Source: JBBQYD01 sp942493075 (GTDB taxonomy: Bacteria > Verrucomicrobiota > Verrucomicrobiia > Limisphaerales > UBA8199). Taken from it: a stretch of DNA of 64,000 nucleotides. The notes beneath the pieces are model-generated. The model did not search any database. It saw only the letters and a program-made list of their open reading frames with translations, and was not told where the DNA came from. Of the stretch, positions 25,088 through 33,598 are shown piece by piece. Position 1 is the first letter of the stretch. Each line of letters starts with the position of its first letter. The stretch lies in the NCBI GenBank assembly GCA_942493075.1, contig OW818681.1, positions 248,001 through 312,000 of the forward strand, written 5' to 3'. The position numbers and the translations under genes were made by a program.

Positions 25088-27472
25088 TTAGGAGGCGCCG
25101 TTAGTGATCTTGAACTTGCTCAAGCTGCCGATCAGGTCGGTGGACAGCGAGGCCAGTGATTCGGTGGCGCGCTTGGTCTGGTTCGCGCCGGCCTGCGCTT
25201 GCTGCGCAATCGTCGAGACCGTCTCCATCGCTTTTACCACGCCGGAGGCGCCGCGCACCTGCTGCTTCGCCGCCAGGTTGATTTCGTTAATCAATTCAGC
25301 AGATTGGCTGGATGATTCACGGATTCGCGCCAGTTCGTTACCTGTGCTCACGACCACCTGGCTTTCCGATTCCACCTCGACGGTCTGCTGTTCCATCGCA
25401 GATACCGATTCGTTGGTCTCAGCCTGGATACCGGAGATCAGCTTCTCGATTTCCTTGGTGGCAGTCGCTGTGCGTTCGGCCAGCTTGCGGACTTCTTCAG
25501 CGACGACCGTGAAGCCTCGTCCGTGCTCGCCTGCGCGAGCCGCTTCAATCGCGGCGTTCAGTGCGAGCATGTCCGTTTGTGAGGAAATCTGGCTAATCGT
25601 GTGAACAATGGTTGAAATTTCCATCGAACGTTCACCGAGGCGCTTAATCTTCTTGGCACCGGCTTGCACGTTCTGACGAATACGCTCCATGCCGTCGATG
25701 ACCTGCTGGACGGCCTTGGCGCCGTTCTCGGCTGCCTGCCGTGCACGTGAGGCCGCTTCAGCCGCGGAGGTCGCGTTATTGGATACCGACTCAATGTTGG
25801 CCGCCATTTCCTGCACAGCCGTCGTCGTGTTCACGATTTCGCTGGTCTGCTTCACAGAACCTTGCGAAAGCTGTTCCGATGAGGCCTGGATCTCCGTTGC
25901 CGAGGAGGCCACGCGGTTTGCCGCAGTTTGCACTTCCTTCAACAGATCGGATACGTTTTCAAGCATCAGATTGATAGCGTCGCTGACGTTACCCAGAGCG
26001 CCTTCAGTTACTTGAGCGCGCACCGCCAGGTTGCCGTCCGATGCCTCAGAGGTGACTTTGAGCAGGTCGCGAATGCCTTCCTGAAGGCGCTTGTAATCAT
26101 CGGTATCTTCCTTGGCCTTCACGCGAGCATCGATCATGGAGTTGAACGCGTCGGCCAATTGGCCGATTTCGTCGTCGGACCCTACCGTTGCACGAGCGGT
26201 ATTGTCGCCCTTGGCGATGCGGTCAGCCGTTTGGGCCAGCACGTTGATCGGCTCGGAAATACTGCGAGAGATGCGATAGCTGACGCCGAACGCCACGAGC
26301 GCGAGGACAGCCGAGATGCCGCCCGTCCACCAGAGTAGTTGGGTTAGTGTGCTTAACGCGGCAGACTGTGCTGCCTTGTATTCGTCATAGTATGCGCTGG
26401 CTCCAATCACCCAATCCCACGGCTCGAAGTAGGTGACGGCAGCAAACTTCTCGCGTGGCTCCGTCTTGCCTTCATCCATCCAGGGATATTGCATCATTTC
26501 GGTCTTGCCGCCTTGAGCTGAAAGTCCTTTGCGGATGATTTCCTGCACCACGAGGCCACCTTTGGCGTCCTTGGTGTCCCACATGTCCACGTTGTCTTTC
26601 GCACCATTTTGGGAGACGATGTATTTGCCTTTCATCTCACCTTTGGAACCGAAGGAGAAGATGTAGCCCGTCTTGCCCAGTGTGATCTTCAACATACTTT
26701 CGCGCACTGACCGAGTGGCATCCACCATGTCCAGACCGACGAAAAGCACGCCTATCACCTTCTGATGATTACGGTCCCACAACGGTTCATAGACGGCGTC
26801 CAGCATGCCTTTGACACCCTGAGCGCGACCGCGATAAATCTCACCTTTCAATACTGTTGAGATAATCGGGTTCGGAGCGCCGTCCGGAGTGATTGCCGGA
26901 ATGAACGTCCCGATAGCGCGGCTGCCATCAGCGCGCTGCAAGGTCGTGCAAACACGCAGCATATCCCCGGCATCATTCATCCGTTGGAACACGGTGGACT
27001 CCGTGGCGGTGAAGTGCTTGACATCATCGACCACGATTGCGGTCCCATTCGTATCTGACACCTGGCCGAACCAGTTGGTTCCGACCATGAACTTCGGAAG
27101 CTGCACGCGCGTCTTCTGGCGCGTCATCTGATTCTCCGAGTCCCAGGACACTAGTTCGGTGCCGGGAGCGACGGCCCCCTGGCCTTGAAGAATTTCACGC
27201 GCCACATTCAAACTGTGGTCAAGGGTCCGGGCCGCTTGGGCTTCAGTCGCCGCGCATTGGTCGTGCACGGAGCGCACCAGTTTATCGGCTTCCTCAAACG
27301 CCTGCTGGTCGAGGTACTTACCGAGTTGCGGCGCCAGGCGGCTTTTCTGCACGCTCAGCACCAGGGTTAGGATCGTTACAGTGAGGAACACGGAACCGAA
27401 ACTCAGCAGCATGATCTTGCTTCTGATTTTCAGGGCCTTTTTCTGGTCGGGGGTGGTATTGATTTCTTTCAT
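25088..27472 (-). CDS. Methyl-accepting chemotaxis protein, Cache sensor with HAMP
   Basis: 794 residues. A first membrane helix at about 18-42 (IMLLSFGSVFLTVTILTLVL), a large periplasmic Cache3-Cache2-type sensor (about 45-375; DWVIGASAYYDEY near its end), a second helix at about 385-405, HAMP (ISEPINVLAQTADRIAKGD), a second HAMP-like stretch, and the signalling domain with the hairpin tip around IVHTISQISSQTDMLALNAA. The highly conserved tip EAARAGEHGRGFTVVAEEVR is complete. No C-terminal CheR-binding pentapeptide is seen. It is the only receptor in the window and the likely main input of this CheA array. Confidence 0.95.
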   Translation of the reverse strand: MKEINTTPDQKKALKIRSKIMLLSFGSVFLTVTILTLVLSVQKSRLAPQLGKYLDQQAFEEADKLVRSVHDQCAATEAQAARTLDHSLNVAREILQGQGAVAPGTELVSWDSENQMTRQKTRVQLPKFMVGTNWFGQVSDTNGTAIVVDDVKHFTATESTVFQRMNDAGDMLRVCTTLQRADGSRAIGTFIPAITPDGAPNPIISTVLKGEIYRGRAQGVKGMLDAVYEPLWDRNHQKVIGVLFVGLDMVDATRSVRESMLKITLGKTGYIFSFGSKGEMKGKYIVSQNGAKDNVDMWDTKDAKGGLVVQEIIRKGLSAQGGKTEMMQYPWMDEGKTEPREKFAAVTYFEPWDWVIGASAYYDEYKAAQSAALSTLTQLLWWTGGISAVLALVAFGVSYRISRSISEPINVLAQTADRIAKGDNTARATVGSDDEIGQLADAFNSMIDARVKAKEDTDDYKRLQEGIRDLLKVTSEASDGNLAVRAQVTEGALGNVSDAINLMLENVSDLLKEVQTAANRVASSATEIQASSEQLSQGSVKQTSEIVNTTTAVQEMAANIESVSNNATSAAEAASRARQAAENGAKAVQQVIDGMERIRQNVQAGAKKIKRLGERSMEISTIVHTISQISSQTDMLALNAAIEAARAGEHGRGFTVVAEEVRKLAERTATATKEIEKLISGIQAETNESVSAMEQQTVEVESESQVVVSTGNELARIRESSSQSAELINEINLAAKQQVRGASGVVKAMETVSTIAQQAQAGANQTKRATESLASLSTDLIGSLSKFKITNGAS

Positions 27473-27519
27473 AGGTTCAGGTGAGAAGGAGTGGTCAAAA
27501 GTATGGGTTTAAATTGGAG

Positions 27520-28011
27520 TTAAAGGTTGAGTGCCGCATCACGGCACAGCGCTTCAAGCAGGCCGGGTCCATCGATCAACGTGATCGGCGCCTGGCCTTG
27601 CGGTTGCCAGAGCCCAGTGAGGAACGAGCCGCCTTCGGCTCCGGGATGGGGCTGGACTTCTTCCGCTGGTATCGGAACGACTGTCTGGATGGTATCGACA
27701 CGTATCCCGGCGAGCAGGTCCCCCCGGCGCACCACAAGAATGGGTTGCTGGGGTTGGTCGGGCATCGAATCCAGTCCCAGCCATTCATCGATACTCACCA
27801 CCGGAAGAATCTCACCGCGCAGACTCAGCACCCCCAGCACTTGCGAAATTGCACGGGGCACGCGCGTGAGCGGTTGTCCGGGCAAAAGCTCGCGCACGAG
27901 TTCAATGCTCAGCGCAAAACGCTGGCCGCGCCGCAGGAAGACCGCGTAACGGCGCTGCGCGGCCTGGTCGGTCCAGGCGGCTTCGCTGCTTGGGATGTTG
28001 GATGTGCTCAT
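27520..28011 (-). CDS. cheW: CheW coupling protein
   Basis: 163 residues from ATG 28011 (an in-frame TTG six bases upstream is less likely). It is a single canonical CheW domain: YAVFLRRGQRFALSIELVRE, then VLGVLSLRGEILPVVSIDEW, then LLAGIRVDTIQTVVPI. It is the most typical of the three CheW proteins here and sits between CheY and the chemoreceptor gene, so it is the probable main receptor-CheA coupler. Confidence 0.92.
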   Translation of the reverse strand: MSTSNIPSSEAAWTDQAAQRRYAVFLRRGQRFALSIELVRELLPGQPLTRVPRAISQVLGVLSLRGEILPVVSIDEWLGLDSMPDQPQQPILVVRRGDLLAGIRVDTIQTVVPIPAEEVQPHPGAEGGSFLTGLWQPQGQAPITLIDGPGLLEALCRDAALNL

Positions 28012-28117
28012 TGACAAAGTCCGGGGTCAGAACGGCGAATGGTTTTGGATTTCGGATCAACACCGCACCGGCGAGGCTGGTTTGAGTGGGTTAAACCCCG
28101 CCGGCGCGTGCTCAGGA

Positions 28118-28480
28118 TTAATGAAGATTCTTCTTTACGGTCTCGACCAGTTCCTCGGGCGAGAAAGGTTTGCAAATGTAAGCGGAGGCTCCTTGCTTCA
28201 GGCCCCAGAACTTGTCGCTTTCCTGGGTCTTCGAGCTGACCAGGATTACAGGAATTTTGCCCAGCGTCGGATCTTTTTTGATCTTCCGGCAGACTTGGAA
28301 TCCATCCATGCGCGGCAGGACAACGTCCAGCAGCACGAGGTCGGGGTTCTCACGTTTGGCCATCTCGAGAGCCTGTTCGCCATCGGTTGCAACGACCGTG
28401 CTGTGGCCAAGGCTGGAGATGGCCGCTTGCATCAACTTGACCTCTGTTTGAAGGTCATCAACTATTAGTATTTTCGCCAT
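28118..28480 (-). CDS. CheY-like single-domain response regulator
   Basis: 120 residues, one receiver domain. Acidic pair in ILIVDD, phospho-Asp at about 52 in LVLLDVVLPRMDG, Ser in ILVSS and Lys in ICKPFSPEEL are all intact. PilG/PilH-like CheY proteins of non-flagellar systems have this form. It is the nearest receiver to the PATAN regulator and may be the soluble output or a phosphate sink for CheA. Confidence 0.93.
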   Translation of the reverse strand: MAKILIVDDLQTEVKLMQAAISSLGHSTVVATDGEQALEMAKRENPDLVLLDVVLPRMDGFQVCRKIKKDPTLGKIPVILVSSKTQESDKFWGLKQGASAYICKPFSPEELVETVKKNLH

Positions 28481-28566
28481 ATCAAATGTAAGGATCTAAT
28501 TGTAATTGCTGTTTTGGTACTACTGTGATCAACAAATTATGAAATGCTTGAGCCGGATCCCGGCAC

Positions 28567-30453
28567 TCATTCCGCCGATGCCATCATCGGCGGTCGAACC
28601 GCTTCGGCTGGTTCCACCGCGGGAACTGCTGCCGATCCCGGGGAAGTCTCTGTCGGCCAGACCAGGCCATACGTCCCGGACATCATTGCATCCACCGGTT
28701 CCGATTCACGGTTCATGATCGGTTCCGGTGCGGTTTGGGCTGGCACCACTGCAGGGGCCGCATCAGGAATGGCAGTTGGCATCGGCTCAGGAGCCGGTTC
28801 GACAGAGGCGTCCACGATCGGCTCGGGAGCAGGGTCAAAGGTGCTTTCCAGGACGGGCGCCGGAGCGGGTTGGGCTGCAGATGCCGTCAGGTCCTCATCC
28901 ACCCGGTCATCATTGGATCGCCGGGCGCCGTGCCTGACCATGCCCAGTTTGAGAAAGCGATAGAGAACCCGGCAAACTTCAAATTGCTTCAACCCGGTGA
29001 GGTCAACCAGTTCGGCAACCGTGCACACGAGGCGTACCGCCTGAAGCACTTCATCCTCATCACGCTCCAGTTGGAGTGAGGTGAACTGTGTTTCGAGTTC
29101 CGGGGTGGGGCCGAGTGTTGCCTCCATGTCAGGGAACTGCTTCTCCAGTGTGAACCAATCATCAACCGTGCGATAGCAGCTCAGCAATAGCTGATCGAGG
29201 GCCATCTCGCACCGGTGCGCACGCACCATCGCGGAGAGCCGTGTCAGCGGGTGGAAGGAGACTACGGCCTCGGGTGCCGAGAATGCACGGCTTAGGCATT
29301 TCTCGCCTTGAGCCCGCAGCAGTTCCTCCAGACTGGTCCCTTCGGGGAGAAGACCCTGCTCATGCAGCGAGACAAAGAAAGGCAGGCTTTGCTCCTCTTG
29401 TGCGCGCACGGCATCAGCAATGGCGGTGTGGGGAACGGCGCCAAAGTCACAGAGCGCTCCCGCACAATAATTGCGCGGATGATTACTGCTTAATAGAACG
29501 ACCTGGCCCTGATCCACGCAGACCAGGACGATCTCATCCGCCGTTTCGATTCGCAGTTCGCCCGTGGCGGTCGTGGTCTGCAAGTGGCGAAGCATGGTGT
29601 CCAGCGGAACCAGCGCGCTCGGGCAGCGCAGGGCCCCCGCACCGCCCGCCGGCATTCCCGCGGTCTTCATCAAGGTCGAGCTCAGGTCGCTCAACACATC
29701 TTTTGAGAGAAGCCGTTCAAGGAAGAAATCCTCTGGATCCTCAGTGCCGCGGGTCATCTCCCAATCCGGAATGAGGTTCATGCGCCCGCGCAGGTGCTTT
29801 TGAATCGCAAGGCGGAACTTGCGCGCCATCGCGTCGGACGCTCCTGTGTTCGCAGTGACTTTTCGGCTGCGGCGGGATTTAGCTTTTGGCTTGGTTGCCG
29901 GCTTCTCCGGAGTCTCGGAGGTGGGAATCTGGTCTGCGGGCGCTCCTTCCTGAACGGAAGGAGCCGGGCTGCTTTCCATGAGGTTCAGCAGCCGGCTGAC
30001 CTTATCCATGAAATCCTTTGGCATGGCTTCAGCCGCCGGAGCGCTCTGGGTATCCGCAGGCGGAGCCTCTGCATTACGGCTGTCGCGAAGCAGATGGCCA
30101 ACTACCGCCTTTAGAATATTGGGAGCGAATGGTTTGGTGAGGTAATCCACCACGTTGTTCAAATCCTGGTAGAGCTGGCGAATCGCGTTGCCGTTGCTGC
30201 TCATCATGAGCACGGGGATCTCCCAGGTGTCAGGAGCGTTGATAAGGTTTCTGCAAACCTCCGTGCCTTGCATATCCGGCAAAATGTAATCCAGCAGGAT
30301 CAGCCGCGGTTTCTCGGCCGTGGCTTTGGCGAGACAATCAGCGCCGGTATCAGCGGTGATGACTTCATAACCTTCCTGGCACAAAACGGCTTCAACAAGC
30401 TTGCGAATGGTGAGACTGTCGTCTGCAACGAGTATTTTCGGAGCGGTGCTCAT
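28567..30453 (-). CDS. Response regulator with PATAN (DUF4388) domain
   Basis: 628 residues from ATG 30453. Receiver at about 5-125 (KILVADDSLTIRKLVEAVL, phospho-Asp in LILLDYILPDM, Lys in LTKPFAPN), a charged Lys/Arg-rich linker, PATAN domain at about 240-370 (MLRHLQTTTATGELRIETAD, then VCVDQGQVVLLSSNHPRN), a helical region and a winged-helix-like segment (AELVDLTGLKQFEVCRVLYR). The last 75 residues are low-complexity Pro/Ala/Glu repeats (PAPEP). Architecture matches gliding/twitching regulators that act on the pilus machinery. First gene of the minus-strand chemosensory run. Confidence 0.85.
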   Translation of the reverse strand: MSTAPKILVADDSLTIRKLVEAVLCQEGYEVITADTGADCLAKATAEKPRLILLDYILPDMQGTEVCRNLINAPDTWEIPVLMMSSNGNAIRQLYQDLNNVVDYLTKPFAPNILKAVVGHLLRDSRNAEAPPADTQSAPAAEAMPKDFMDKVSRLLNLMESSPAPSVQEGAPADQIPTSETPEKPATKPKAKSRRSRKVTANTGASDAMARKFRLAIQKHLRGRMNLIPDWEMTRGTEDPEDFFLERLLSKDVLSDLSSTLMKTAGMPAGGAGALRCPSALVPLDTMLRHLQTTTATGELRIETADEIVLVCVDQGQVVLLSSNHPRNYCAGALCDFGAVPHTAIADAVRAQEEQSLPFFVSLHEQGLLPEGTSLEELLRAQGEKCLSRAFSAPEAVVSFHPLTRLSAMVRAHRCEMALDQLLLSCYRTVDDWFTLEKQFPDMEATLGPTPELETQFTSLQLERDEDEVLQAVRLVCTVAELVDLTGLKQFEVCRVLYRFLKLGMVRHGARRSNDDRVDEDLTASAAQPAPAPVLESTFDPAPEPIVDASVEPAPEPMPTAIPDAAPAVVPAQTAPEPIMNRESEPVDAMMSGTYGLVWPTETSPGSAAVPAVEPAEAVRPPMMASAE

Positions 30454-30469
30454 ATGGCGAGGCACTTAA

Positions 30470-30485
30470 TGCAGGTGCTGTGCCA
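30470..30485 (-). promoter_or_regulatory. Candidate sigma-54 promoter facing the chemosensory run
   Basis: On the minus strand the sequence TGGCACAGCACCTGCA has the GG-N10-GC spacing of -24/-12 promoters. It differs from the consensus only at TTGC (CTGC). The predicted start of transcription would be very near the ATG at 30453, leaving a short leader, which weakens the case. Confidence 0.4.
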
Positions 30486-30587
30486 ACCTTTGAGGAGGCG
30501 CCACCCGCTCGCCCTTGCAGTGTGCAATTGGGCCTATCCGTGGCTGTACGGTGTTCGGGTGTCCGCAATCGCACGGTGACCGTCCGC

Positions 30588-30611
30588 CACCGCACACCGA
30601 ACCGTGCGGTG
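30588..30611. repeat. Hairpin in the divergent intergenic region
   Basis: CACCGCAC at 30588-30595 pairs with GTGCGGTG at 30604-30611 around an 8-nt loop. It lies in the 338-bp gap between the two divergent signalling operons and could be an operator or an upstream activator site. No second copy was noticed in the window. Confidence 0.4.
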
Positions 30612-30742
30612 ATGACCGGGTGAAGGCGACTGTGCGGACGAATTCCTTCAGAGGGCGAGGTTGGAGCCGGGTTTTCGGTGGTTTTGCGGCTCTACCAGCT
30701 ATACTGAATACCAAAGCCTCCCTGTTTTGCGCACACTTCTTA

Positions 30743-30758
30743 TGGCACGGTTCCTGCA
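30743..30758 (+). promoter_or_regulatory. Sigma-54 promoter for the roadblock-mglA-mglB-ntrC run
   Basis: TGGCACGGTTCCTGCA matches the consensus TGGCACG-N4-TTGCA at all but one position, with the required GG-N10-GC spacing. It lies 34 bp before the ATG at 30792, so the start of transcription would fall near 30769. The last gene of the same run encodes an NtrC-family activator with an intact GAFTGA loop, the type of protein needed to open such a promoter. Confidence 0.7.
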
Positions 30759-30791
30759 CTTGCATTCGGAGCACTCATCACCGTGCAACAA

Positions 30792-32423
30792 ATGATCATC
30801 TCTTGTCTTAAGCGAATGTTCCGGCGTGGCGCCAACTCCATCGCCAAGAAGTCCAAGGGCAGCCCGTTCTCAAAAACGGAAGCCGGCACTCCGGCCCCCT
30901 CCGCCGCAGATGCTGGCTCAAAGCAAAGTGCATTTGCCGTTCACTTTCCAGTGCATGAGCTCCAGGGCATGCTGCCCGACCACCTCAAATCCCGAGTGGT
31001 GGCTGAACGCGCGGCCGGGTTGGTAGTATCTATTCCCGTGCACCGCATCGTCCCGCAACTCGCCACGGGAGGTATCACTCTCAGCTTTGGTGAACTCAGA
31101 AAAGCCAACCCGGAAGCGTTCACTTCCGATTGCGATGCCGACGAGCACGCGGTCTGTCTGCCGCTGGCGCAAGTGCTGCCTCGCATAGACCCCCGCTTCC
31201 TTCAGCGTCGTGCTCAACAGCAAAAGGTGGAAGTGCCGGACGATTGTGCCAGTCCATTCGAGGCCGCCAAAACGAAGGAAGCTTCTGCCGAGCCAGAACC
31301 TCCGACGGCCAAAGACTCTACAATCTTCATACGCAAGCCGGCGCAAGCTAAACCGCAACCCGCAATTCCGGTGGCCCCTCCGGCCCTGAAGATGCCGGAC
31401 TCCGTCCCGCTAAGTCCCGCGACCTCGCGCCCTGTTTCATCGCCGATACAAGTTCCCGGATCACGCGAGGAATTGCGCAAAGCCATCTCCCAGCCTCCAG
31501 CCCAGCGAGCGGTGTCCACACGGCCAGCCAACGGCAAACCCAAAGCTCCCTCCACGCAAGGTGCGCTGATTTTCAATGTGTCGGATCTCTCTGCCGCCTG
31601 GCCGGAGGCCTTGCAGCAGCAGTTGCAGGATTGCCTCTCCGCTGACGCCACTCTGGCTTTACCCCGGGAGGCAGTGGCACCGGGACTCAAAGAAGGCCGC
31701 ATCGCTTTTTGTTGGAAAACACTGCGTGGGTGGATCACACCCCAACCTGGCGCACAAGTCTCTGCTTACGATCAACTCGAACTGGAACTCCCGCTTAAAG
31801 AGGTATCCGCAGCCTTTCTAAGCAAACGCGCGCCAGTCAAAGCTCCGAAGGTGGACGAGGACCTGGATGAAACACTCCCTGACCTCTTTTGCCCCACAGA
31901 GCCGCCAGCGCGCAAGATCCAGAAGGTTCCGCTACTTGATGACCATGCGCCCATACCTATGCCGCGGTTCGGCTCGAACGGCGCATCCAAGAACGCGCCG
32001 GAAATCCCGATGGTGCCGTTCACACCGTTGCAGGAAATTCTCAAAAGCCCTTCCGATACGGCTACCATTAAACGCGCTACCACACCTGATGAGGCTGTTG
32101 TGCGTGCGACGGCGCTGAACGGAGTGGCGGGGGCGATCATAGCCCTTCCAGATGGACTGCCGGTCGCAAGCCGTCTTCCGCGAGAATATAATGCCGAGAC
32201 TGTCGCTGCCGTGTTGCCCCAGATGTTCGCACGCCTCAGCGAGTATACCAACGAGCTGCAGCTCGGTAAAATCGACACGATGGAGTTTACCTCCTCCAAT
32301 GTCCCATGGAGGCTTTTCCGCACACGAAACCTGGTTTTTGCAGCCATGGCTCATAAAGGGAAGAGCCTGCCGTTCACGGAGTTGACGGCGCTGGTGCAGG
32401 AGATGCAGGCAACAACGGAGTAA
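30792..32423 (+). CDS. Tandem-domain protein with C-terminal Roadblock/LC7
   Basis: 543 residues from ATG 30792 (GTG at 30783 is the alternative). Residues about 47-140 and 258-345 look like two copies of one unnamed unit: a V-x-E/D-L start, an LxLPxxxVxPxLxxGxI core (IPVHRIVPQLATGGITLSF versus LPREAVAPGLKEGRIAFCW) and a final LPLxxVxxxFLxxR. They are separated by a Pro/Ala-rich linker. The C-terminal 110 residues form a Roadblock/LC7 domain (ALNGVAGAIIALPDGLPVAS, then VFAAMAHKGKSLPF), the MglB fold that acts on small GTPases. It lies 4 bp before an MglA GTPase gene. Likely a GTPase regulator or scaffold; the tandem unit is unassigned. Confidence 0.78.
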   Translation: MIISCLKRMFRRGANSIAKKSKGSPFSKTEAGTPAPSAADAGSKQSAFAVHFPVHELQGMLPDHLKSRVVAERAAGLVVSIPVHRIVPQLATGGITLSFGELRKANPEAFTSDCDADEHAVCLPLAQVLPRIDPRFLQRRAQQQKVEVPDDCASPFEAAKTKEASAEPEPPTAKDSTIFIRKPAQAKPQPAIPVAPPALKMPDSVPLSPATSRPVSSPIQVPGSREELRKAISQPPAQRAVSTRPANGKPKAPSTQGALIFNVSDLSAAWPEALQQQLQDCLSADATLALPREAVAPGLKEGRIAFCWKTLRGWITPQPGAQVSAYDQLELELPLKEVSAAFLSKRAPVKAPKVDEDLDETLPDLFCPTEPPARKIQKVPLLDDHAPIPMPRFGSNGASKNAPEIPMVPFTPLQEILKSPSDTATIKRATTPDEAVVRATALNGVAGAIIALPDGLPVASRLPREYNAETVAAVLPQMFARLSEYTNELQLGKIDTMEFTSSNVPWRLFRTRNLVFAAMAHKGKSLPFTELTALVQEMQATTE

Positions 32424-32427
32424 CGCT

Positions 32428-33042
32428 ATGGCGATTATAAACCCGATGACACGGGAGCTTCAGCTCAAGATTGTTTATTACGGTCCGGCGATGGGTGGCA
32501 AGACCACCAGCCTGGTGAAAATCCATGAATCGGTTCAGACGGCGCCGGGTGCAAAAGGCAAGCTGCTTTCTCTGGCCACGAAATCGGACCGCACTTTGTT
32601 CTTCGACTTTTTCCCCATACAGGCGGCGAGCGTGAAAGGCTTCACCACCAAGTTCCAGCTCTATACCGTGCCAGGACAGGTCATTTATTCCGCTACGCGC
32701 CAGTTGGTGCTGCGGGGGGTCGATGGCATTGTCTTCGTCGCGGATTCGCAATTCGACAAGATGAAGGAGAACATCGAGAGCTTTCGCGATTTGCAGCAGA
32801 ACCTCGCATCCCTGCGCCTTGGACTGGCAGATGTCCCTCACGTTTTTCAGTATAATAAGCGGGACCTGCCCAATGCGGCGCCGGTTGATTACCTGGAATA
32901 CCTGTTGAATGATGGCGAGGTCCACGTGCCTTCCTTTGAATCGGTGGCAGATCGTTGTGAAGGGGTTTTCGAGCCTCTCAACATGATCACCCGCCTGCTT
33001 CTTAATAAGTTCCTTAACCAACGAGCCGTTCAGTGCGCCTGA
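32428..33042 (+). CDS. mglA: MglA-like Ras-superfamily GTPase
   Basis: 204 residues. P-loop GPAMGGKTTS at 19-28, G3-like TVPGQ at 80-84 and G4 NKRD at 143-146. The MGGKTTS P-loop and TVPGQ are characteristic of MglA, the cytoplasmic polarity GTPase that sets the leading pole for gliding and twitching in Myxococcus and related bacteria. Neighbours are two roadblock proteins, one on each side (4-bp and 1-bp gaps), as expected for GTPase and GAP partners. Confidence 0.95.
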   Translation: MAIINPMTRELQLKIVYYGPAMGGKTTSLVKIHESVQTAPGAKGKLLSLATKSDRTLFFDFFPIQAASVKGFTTKFQLYTVPGQVIYSATRQLVLRGVDGIVFVADSQFDKMKENIESFRDLQQNLASLRLGLADVPHVFQYNKRDLPNAAPVDYLEYLLNDGEVHVPSFESVADRCEGVFEPLNMITRLLLNKFLNQRAVQCA

Positions 33043-33043
33043 T

Positions 33044-33523
33044 ATGACCACACTACCACAACTGATTGAGGATGACATCGAGTACCTCAATGACACGTTG
33101 CACGATTTGCTGCAAAAAACTGATGCAACCACCGCGCTTGTGATTGATAAGGGCGGGTTCCTCATCACCAGCCGCGGCGATGCTCGCAACTATGACCTGA
33201 CTTCCATCGCAGCGCTCGCGTCCGGCGCTTACATGGCCAATCAAACAATCGCAAACCTTGTACACGAAACCGGGTTCGACAGTGTGTATCAGCAGGGCGA
33301 AAGCCATAGCATGTTCGCCATCTCCATTGACGAGCACTGCCTGCTCGTGGTGATCTTTAAAGCCGACATCAGCGTAGGCATCGTGAAGTACTACTCCGCC
33401 CCTGCCACTCGAAAGATTGCCCGGTGTCTTGTCACTGCCAAAGAGCGCAATCCCGATGAGGGCCTCGATCTCTCGGTGCTGAACATCGCCGATACAAGCC
33501 AGTTCTTCAAAAAGCAAAGCTGA
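33044..33523 (+). CDS. MglB-like Roadblock/LC7 protein
   Basis: 159 residues starting 1 bp after the mglA stop. The roadblock fold is visible from LNDTLHDLLQKTDATTALVI through GFLITSRGDA and LASGAYMANQTIANLVHETG to FSISIDEHCLLVVIFK-like strands (sequence FAISIDEHCLLVVIFKADIS). MglB-type proteins are homodimeric GTPase-activating partners of MglA. It is shorter and lacks linkers compared with the fusion protein at 30792. Confidence 0.9.
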   Translation: MTTLPQLIEDDIEYLNDTLHDLLQKTDATTALVIDKGGFLITSRGDARNYDLTSIAALASGAYMANQTIANLVHETGFDSVYQQGESHSMFAISIDEHCLLVVIFKADISVGIVKYYSAPATRKIARCLVTAKERNPDEGLDLSVLNIADTSQFFKKQS

Positions 33524-33598
33524 CGACCTTGGCAGTCACAGGCTGGAACGCCCGATCCGTCAGCGTTCCCGCCCTCAGGATGGGACTCGCACCGGGCT

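Noticed and set aside
27481..28014. 177-codon plus-strand frame over cheW
   Set aside because: Antisense to a canonical CheW domain, no recognisable product.
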